64,000 nucleotides of DNA. Source: an uncultured Lachnospiraceae bacterium (GTDB lineage Bacteria > Bacillota > Clostridia > Lachnospirales > Lachnospiraceae). A program made the position numbers and the translations under genes. The notes beneath the pieces are model-generated. The model was not told the DNA's origin. It ran no database searches and was given only the letters and a program-made list of their open reading frames with translations. Shown in pieces: positions 59,310 through 64,000 of the stretch; positions within the stretch are counted from its first letter, which is position 1, and the number at the start of each line of letters is the position of its first letter. The stretch lies in the NCBI GenBank assembly GCA_902476265.1, contig CABSCP010000001.1, positions 434,001 to 498,000 of the forward strand, in the 5' to 3' direction.

Positions 59310-61037
59310 ATGCTGGGAAAATTGTTTTCCTATATGAAGCAATATAAGAAGTATGCCTGGGCGGCCATGTTCTGCGTGGCGGTGGAATCGATATTTGAAC
59401 TGGTCATCCCGCTGATCATGGCGGATATGGTGGATATCGGCGTGGCCAACCAGGATAAGGCCTACATTTTTGAAAAGGGAGGACTGATGATTCTCTGCGC
59501 GCTGCTGGCCTTGATTCTGGGGATCGGGAGCGCGAAGTTTTCAGCCTTGTGCGGACAGGGCCTTGGGGCCAATCTGCGGGAAGCGGAATATAAAAAGCTG
59601 CAGTCCTTTTCTTTTTCCAATATTGACCATTTCCGGGTTTCTTCCCTGGTGACCAGACTGACCAGCGACGTGACGGTGATCCAGAATTCGGTTTCCACCG
59701 GCGTCCGCCCGGTATGCCGGGCGCCGGTGATGCTGGTGATGGCCACCGGCGCGGCTTTTTTTATCAATAAGGATCTGGCGCTTGTATTTCTGGTGGCGCT
59801 GCCGGTGCTGGGATTTCTGCTGTTTGAGATCGTGCTCCATGTGCGCCCTCTTTATACCCGGATGCAGTCCGCGATTGACCTGGTGAACCGGATCGTTCAG
59901 GAAAACCTCATTGCCATCCGGGTGGTGAAGGCTTATGTCCGGGGAGATTATGAGAAGCAGAAATTTACCGAAGTGAATGAAAATCTGCGCGCACAGTCGG
60001 AAACGGCCTTCAAGCTGGCAGCGCTGAACATGCCCGCCATGCAGTTCGTGATGTATTCCACGATTCTGGCGATCCTGTGGTTCGGCGGCGGCAAGATCAG
60101 AACCGGCGGTCTGCAGGTGGGGGAACTGACCGGGTTTTTGAGCTATGTGCTCCAGATCTTAAACTCCCTGATGATGATTTCCAACGTGTTCATGATGCTC
60201 ACCCGTTCCATGGCCAGCGGACGCCGGATTCTGGAGATCATGGAAGAAGAGGTGGAAATCACGGATGAGGAGGCAAAGCCCATTGAAGTGAAGCGCGGGG
60301 CGATACGGTTTGAACATGTGTATTTTAAATACCGTCAAAATGCGGAAGAGTACGTGCTTTCCGATATCAATCTGGACATTAAGGAGGGACAGACGGTGGG
60401 CATCATCGGCCAGACGGGCGCGGCAAAAACCACTCTGGTGCAGTTGATTCCCAGGCTTTATGAAGCTTCCCGGGGATGTGTCTATGTGGACGGCATTCCG
60501 GTACAGCAGTATCCGCTGGTCCATCTGCGGGATGCCATTGCGGTGGTGCTCCAGAAGAATACGCTGTTTTCCGGAACGGTGAAGGAAAATCTGCGCTGGG
60601 GTAAAGAAGACGCCACGGAAGAGGAAATCGGGGAGGCCTGCCAGATCGCCTGTGTGGACGAATTTATCGACCGGCTGGAAAAAGGCTATGATACCGATCT
60701 GGGGCAGGGCGGTGTGAATGTTTCCGGCGGACAAAAGCAGCGTCTGTGCATTGCGAGAGCGGTTTTAAAAAAGCCGAAGGTGCTCATCCTGGACGATTCC
60801 ACCAGCGCGGTGGATACGGCAACGGAAGCGAAGATTCGACAGGGGCTGGCAGAAAAGCTGCCGGATATGACGAAGATCATCATCGCCCAGCGGATCACTT
60901 CCGTGCTCCATGCGGATCAGATTGTCATTTTGGATGACGGAAGGATCGATGCGGTGGGAACCCATGAACAGCTGCTGGCCCAAAACCGGATTTATCAGGA
61001 AATTTATCGTTCCCAGCAGGAAGGAGGGCAGCTGTAA
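59310..61037 (+). CDS. ABC exporter half, degenerate nucleotide site (heterodimer subunit 1)
   Basis: The 575-residue protein has a six-helix transmembrane domain (about 1-310) and an ATP-binding domain (about 330-570). Walker A is GQTGAAKTT near residue 370 (Ala where Gly is usual before Lys), the signature is intact (NVSGGQKQR near 470) and Walker B ends in LDDSTSAVD (about 491), with Asp in place of the catalytic Glu. This is the degenerate-site half of heterodimeric exporters. Its partner has the opposite pattern. GAGGAGG lies upstream. Confidence 0.93.
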   Translation: MLGKLFSYMKQYKKYAWAAMFCVAVESIFELVIPLIMADMVDIGVANQDKAYIFEKGGLMILCALLALILGIGSAKFSALCGQGLGANLREAEYKKLQSFSFSNIDHFRVSSLVTRLTSDVTVIQNSVSTGVRPVCRAPVMLVMATGAAFFINKDLALVFLVALPVLGFLLFEIVLHVRPLYTRMQSAIDLVNRIVQENLIAIRVVKAYVRGDYEKQKFTEVNENLRAQSETAFKLAALNMPAMQFVMYSTILAILWFGGGKIRTGGLQVGELTGFLSYVLQILNSLMMISNVFMMLTRSMASGRRILEIMEEEVEITDEEAKPIEVKRGAIRFEHVYFKYRQNAEEYVLSDINLDIKEGQTVGIIGQTGAAKTTLVQLIPRLYEASRGCVYVDGIPVQQYPLVHLRDAIAVVLQKNTLFSGTVKENLRWGKEDATEEEIGEACQIACVDEFIDRLEKGYDTDLGQGGVNVSGGQKQRLCIARAVLKKPKVLILDDSTSAVDTATEAKIRQGLAEKLPDMTKIIIAQRITSVLHADQIVILDDGRIDAVGTHEQLLAQNRIYQEIYRSQQEGGQL

Positions 61038-62944
61038 TGGCGAAGTATGTAGGATATAAAAGACCGAAAGATACCAAAAAGGCCGTCAAAAATCTGCTCC
61101 GGTATCTGGGGTATCATAAATGGATGCTTCTGCTGGTGGCGGTGCTGGTGACCGTTTCAAGCGGCGCCAATATTTTAGGCACTTATATGATCAAACCTGT
61201 GATAAACGATTATGCCCTGCCCGGGGATATCCCGGGGCTGATCCGGGTGCTTCTGCTTATGGGAGGCATGTATCTGTGCGGCGTGGCGGCCACTTTCGGC
61301 TATAACCGGCTGATGGTGCATACCGCCCAGAATGTGGTCAGCGAGATCCGTCGGGATTTGTTTGAACATGTGCAGACCCTTCCACTGTCCTATTTCGACG
61401 CCCATACCCACGGGGAACTGATGAGCCGGTTTACCAACGATGTGGACACGGTGCAGGAGGCTTTAAACAACAGTTTTTCGCTGCTGATCCAGAGCTTTCT
61501 GATGTTGACAGGTACCATCACCATGCTGCTGGTCTTAAGCGTGCGCCTGTCGTTGATCGTCATCGTCTTTTTGGGGCTGATGTTCGCTTTTATCAAATAT
61601 AACGGCAGCAGGAGTAAAAAATATTTCAACCGGCAGCAGGCTGCGCTGGCTTCCATCAACGGTTTTGTGGAAGAAATGGTGGCCGGACAGAAGGTAGAGA
61701 AAGTGTTCAATCATGAAAAACAGGACTTAGAGGAGTTCTGCAGGAGGAACGAAGCGCTGCGGCAGGCTTCCACCAGCGCGCTGACCTACTCCGGTATGAT
61801 GGTGCCCACCATTGTGAGCCTGTCTTATGTAAACTATGCGGTATCCGCCTGTGTGGGCGGCATGTTTGCGCTGACCGGACTTCTGGATCTGGGATCCCTG
61901 GCTTCCTATTTGGTATATGTGCGTCAGAGCGCCATGCCTTTAAACCAGTTCACCCAGCAGGTGAATTTCCTGCTTTCCGCCCTGTCCGGCGCGGAGCGGA
62001 TTTTTGACATGATGGAGGTAGAACCGGAGACGGACGAAGGAGGGGTGACGCTGTGCAGCGTGAAGGAAATGCCCGGAGGGGTTCTGAAAGAGTGTGGGGA
62101 ATATACGGGCAGCTTCGCATGGAAGGTCCCTCAAAACCTGTGGGAAACCTTCTCCCAAAAAAACGCCGCTCCCGGCAGCGCTTTGTCACACGGCGGATGG
62201 CTGGTACCTCTGAGAGGGGATGTGCGGTTTTGTGATGTGGTGTTTGGCTATGTACCGGAAAAAACGATCTTAAACGGGATCAGCCTGTTCGCAAAGCCGG
62301 GGCAGAAGATCGCCTTTGTGGGTTCCACGGGGGCCGGAAAAACGACGATCATCAACCTGATTAACCGGTTTTATGAAATCCAGAGCGGAACCATCACCTA
62401 TGACGGCATCGATATCCGGCAGATCAAAAAAGATGACCTGCGCCGTTCCCTTTCCATGGTCATTCAGGATACGCATCTGTTCACCGGGACCATTGCGGAT
62501 AACATCCGCTACGGCAGGCTTTCCGCCACCGATTGTGAGGTGAGGGAGGCGGCGGAAATCGCCAATGCGGATTCCTTTATCCGCAGGCTTCCCAACGGTT
62601 ACGACACCATGCTTTACGGGGACGGCAGCAATCTTTCCCAGGGACAGCGACAGCTTCTGGCCATCGCCAGGGCGGCCATCTCCCATCCGCCGGTGCTGGT
62701 GCTGGATGAAGCGACCAGCTCTATTGATACCAGAACCGAGAGGCTGATTGAAAAAGGGATGGACCGGCTGATGGATAACAGGACCGTATTTGTGATCGCC
62801 CACCGCCTTTCCACGGTGCGCAACTCCAAAGCCATCATGGTGTTGGAAAAGGGAAACATTATGGAACGGGGCAGTCATGAAGAACTGCTGGCTCAAAAGG
62901 GCCGCTACTATCAGCTCTATACCGGACAGTTTGAGTTGGAATGA
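61037..62944 (+). CDS. ABC exporter half, catalytic (heterodimer subunit 2)
   Basis: The 635-residue protein has a six-helix domain (about 20-320) and an ATP-binding domain from about 395. Walker A GSTGAGKTT is intact near 431, the signature is altered (NLSQGQRQL near 532) and Walker B LVLDEATSSID has the catalytic Glu (about 558). It completes the catalytic site with the signature of subunit 1. The linker between the two domains (about 325-395) holds 50-60 extra residues rich in Gly, Glu and Cys that are unusual for this family. The start overlaps the stop of subunit 1 by one base. Confidence 0.93.
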   Translation: MAKYVGYKRPKDTKKAVKNLLRYLGYHKWMLLLVAVLVTVSSGANILGTYMIKPVINDYALPGDIPGLIRVLLLMGGMYLCGVAATFGYNRLMVHTAQNVVSEIRRDLFEHVQTLPLSYFDAHTHGELMSRFTNDVDTVQEALNNSFSLLIQSFLMLTGTITMLLVLSVRLSLIVIVFLGLMFAFIKYNGSRSKKYFNRQQAALASINGFVEEMVAGQKVEKVFNHEKQDLEEFCRRNEALRQASTSALTYSGMMVPTIVSLSYVNYAVSACVGGMFALTGLLDLGSLASYLVYVRQSAMPLNQFTQQVNFLLSALSGAERIFDMMEVEPETDEGGVTLCSVKEMPGGVLKECGEYTGSFAWKVPQNLWETFSQKNAAPGSALSHGGWLVPLRGDVRFCDVVFGYVPEKTILNGISLFAKPGQKIAFVGSTGAGKTTIINLINRFYEIQSGTITYDGIDIRQIKKDDLRRSLSMVIQDTHLFTGTIADNIRYGRLSATDCEVREAAEIANADSFIRRLPNGYDTMLYGDGSNLSQGQRQLLAIARAAISHPPVLVLDEATSSIDTRTERLIEKGMDRLMDNRTVFVIAHRLSTVRNSKAIMVLEKGNIMERGSHEELLAQKGRYYQLYTGQFELE

Positions 62945-62958
62945 AAAAGGAGACCGCC

Positions 62959-63414
62959 ATGGAAGAAAATAATTTCAGAAAAGCACAGGTGCGGGAAAAG
63001 CTGTTCCGGCTGGATCATCTGCGCAGGGATCTTTTAAAACCGGGATTTCTGGAGCTGGGCCTTACATTGGGCCAGGGCCAGCCCCGCATTTTAAAATATC
63101 TCAATGAAAAAGAGCCCAGGAGCCAGAAAGAACTGGCTCAGCTGTGCAGAATGGATGTGACCACGATTTCACGGACGCTGGACCGGATGGCGGAGACCGG
63201 CCTGATCGAAAGGCAAATCAATCCTGAGTGCCGTAGGTCCTGCAATATTCTGTTGACCCGGAAAGGGGAGGAAACGGCGCAGGCGGTACAGGAAAGTTTT
63301 GACAGCCTGGATGAAATGCTCTGCAGAGGGTTCTCGGAGGATGAACTGGAGCAGCTGTCCCGGTGGCTCGACCGTCTTGCGGACAATTTGGAACCCCATA
63401 AGGAACAGAAATAG
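62959..63414 (+). CDS. MarR-family transcriptional regulator
   Basis: The 151-residue winged-helix protein has the recognition region QKELAQLCRMDVTTISRTLDRMAETGLIERQ at about residues 62-92 and flanking dimerisation helices. ATG 62959 has GGAG six bases upstream; an ATG at 62941 overlaps the ABC stop and lies before that site. It is the third gene of the exporter operon, and the palindromic TTGCAATATGCAA at 59278-59290 is its likely operator, so it would derepress the exporter when a ligand binds. Confidence 0.93.
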   Translation: MEENNFRKAQVREKLFRLDHLRRDLLKPGFLELGLTLGQGQPRILKYLNEKEPRSQKELAQLCRMDVTTISRTLDRMAETGLIERQINPECRRSCNILLTRKGEETAQAVQESFDSLDEMLCRGFSEDELEQLSRWLDRLADNLEPHKEQK

Positions 63415-63436
63415 CAGGATATATGAATATTTGATT

Positions 63437-63473
63437 AAAAACCGGCCGTTTGATTTTACATCGGCCGGTTTTT
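63437..63473 (+). terminator. Intrinsic terminator of the ABC-marR operon
   Basis: A perfect 12-bp stem (63437-63448 with 63462-63473) whose T-rich arm ends in TTTTT lies 22 bases after the marR stop. Confidence 0.85.
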
Positions 63474-63507
63474 GTGCTATTCTACGATAGAAGGGGAAGG
63501 AACAGAT

Positions 63508-64000
63508 ATGAATGATAAACAGGATTTGAATGATATCGGCGACAGAATCCGGGATGCCGTGCAGGATGCCATTGCCACCGGAGATTTCGGACAGATTAAT
63601 ATCATAGTGAGCAACACCGTCGGAGGCGCCATGGACGAAGTCCGCAGGCAGGTCAACCAGGTGCATGACAGGATCAACAGGCCTTTGGATAATGGAGGGC
63701 GGAGGACGGATAATGCCGGGGATAGCGGGCGGCAGGACTATGCCTCCCGCTACCGTAACAGAAACACAACCAGGACACCCAGGTATCCCAGAACACCCCG
63801 GTATCCCAGACAGAATCAGGGCGGACAGACGACCCGGGAATACAGCAGCTCGTTGGAAACCACGGGGTATCGAAGCCCGAATCCCAATTCAAAACTTCGC
63901 AGATTTATCCGTCCCAACGGGAAGGTTGCCGGGATTTTATACACGGTTTTCGGCAGTATCGGGATGGGGATTTTCGGACTCACATCGCTTGGATTTTTGA
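63508..64000 (+). CDS. Hypothetical membrane protein, 3'-truncated
   Basis: The frame starts at ATG 63508 behind GGGGAAGG and runs without a stop past the right edge (164 codons visible). The first 50 residues are a charged helical region (DRIRDAVQDAIATGDFGQINIIVSNTVGG, split here by domain rather than repeated), followed by a basic, Arg/Pro/Tyr-rich stretch with repeats of TPRYPR (about 91-102), and then a hydrophobic segment beginning at about residue 140 (VAGILYTVFGSIGMGIFGLTS) that looks like the first membrane helix. I do not recognise a family; it may be a membrane-envelope protein. The basic stretch could interact with acidic polymers. Confidence 0.7.
   Translation, partial: MNDKQDLNDIGDRIRDAVQDAIATGDFGQINIIVSNTVGGAMDEVRRQVNQVHDRINRPLDNGGRRTDNAGDSGRQDYASRYRNRNTTRTPRYPRTPRYPRQNQGGQTTREYSSSLETTGYRSPNPNSKLRRFIRPNGKVAGILYTVFGSIGMGIFGLTSLGFL

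Overview
The window most likely comes from a spore-forming, monoderm, gut-type anaerobe of the Clostridia, probably family Lachnospiraceae. The evidence is the gene content: a SipL-type spore coat protein, a SpoIID/SpoIIQ pair, dihydroorotate dehydrogenase of class 1B with PyrK, YesM/YesN two-component regulation of a sugar ABC importer, an oxygen-sensitive sulfatase maturase, and many strong AGGAGG ribosome binding sites. The genus cannot be fixed from the sequence. Most genes are moderately GC-rich; a patch at about 21.7-24.8 kb is visibly AT-richer and repeat-laden.

Layout. 0-4.8 kb: an RND efflux pair (adaptor cut by the left edge, then permease). 4.8-7.2 kb: an AraC regulator divergent from a NahK-like sugar kinase. 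7.4-10.5 kb: a CPBP membrane protease, an anaerobic sulfatase maturase and a split chromate transporter. 10.5-14.4 kb: an RsgA GTPase behind a long structured leader with a small upstream ORF, and an aconitase-family hydratase. 14.4-17.8 kb: spoIID, spoIIQ and an amidohydrolase, with candidate sigma-E and sigma-F promoters. 17.9-21.7 kb: an Rpn-type nuclease, ddl and murF. 21.7-24.8 kb: repeats, a PHP phosphoesterase, a VOC protein and an AraC/GyrI-like regulator. 24.9-27.8 kb: a methyltransferase, a decayed LacI gene and a GH13 alpha-glucosidase. 27.8-33.9 kb: a DUF1538 membrane protein with a tandem PII-like protein, a LytTR regulator and a three-gene ABC-2 exporter. 34-36.5 kb: a MATE exporter and a relic-like ABC pair that has lost its catalytic motifs.

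36.6-47.2 kb is a catabolic locus: YesN/YesM, a lipoprotein binding protein, two permeases, a Cys-type sulfatase and a DUF4965 protein. Its sulfatase carries the CAPYR motif that the maturase at 8.3 kb would convert to formylglycine, so the two regions probably work together on a sulfated glycan. 47.3-54.5 kb: an acyltransferase, a 250-bp palindrome, a PrcB-like lipoprotein with a sigma-E-like promoter, pyrC, pyrK-pyrD, sipL and an SGNH hydrolase. 54.5-59.2 kb: a uridine-kinase-like protein, a Uma2 nuclease, ispE with a GntR regulator, a small membrane protein, murI and a DUF1934 protein. 59.3-64 kb: a heterodimeric ABC exporter with its MarR regulator, and a gene cut by the right edge.

The most interesting signals are the sipL control region (a sigma-E-like promoter inside the loop of a hairpin that also covers the sipL ribosome binding site), the RsgA leader, the spoIID/spoIIQ promoter pair with a SpoIID lacking the expected catalytic Glu, the long palindrome, and the catalytically erased ABC pair. 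All promoter, operator and terminator calls were made by eye and are inferences.
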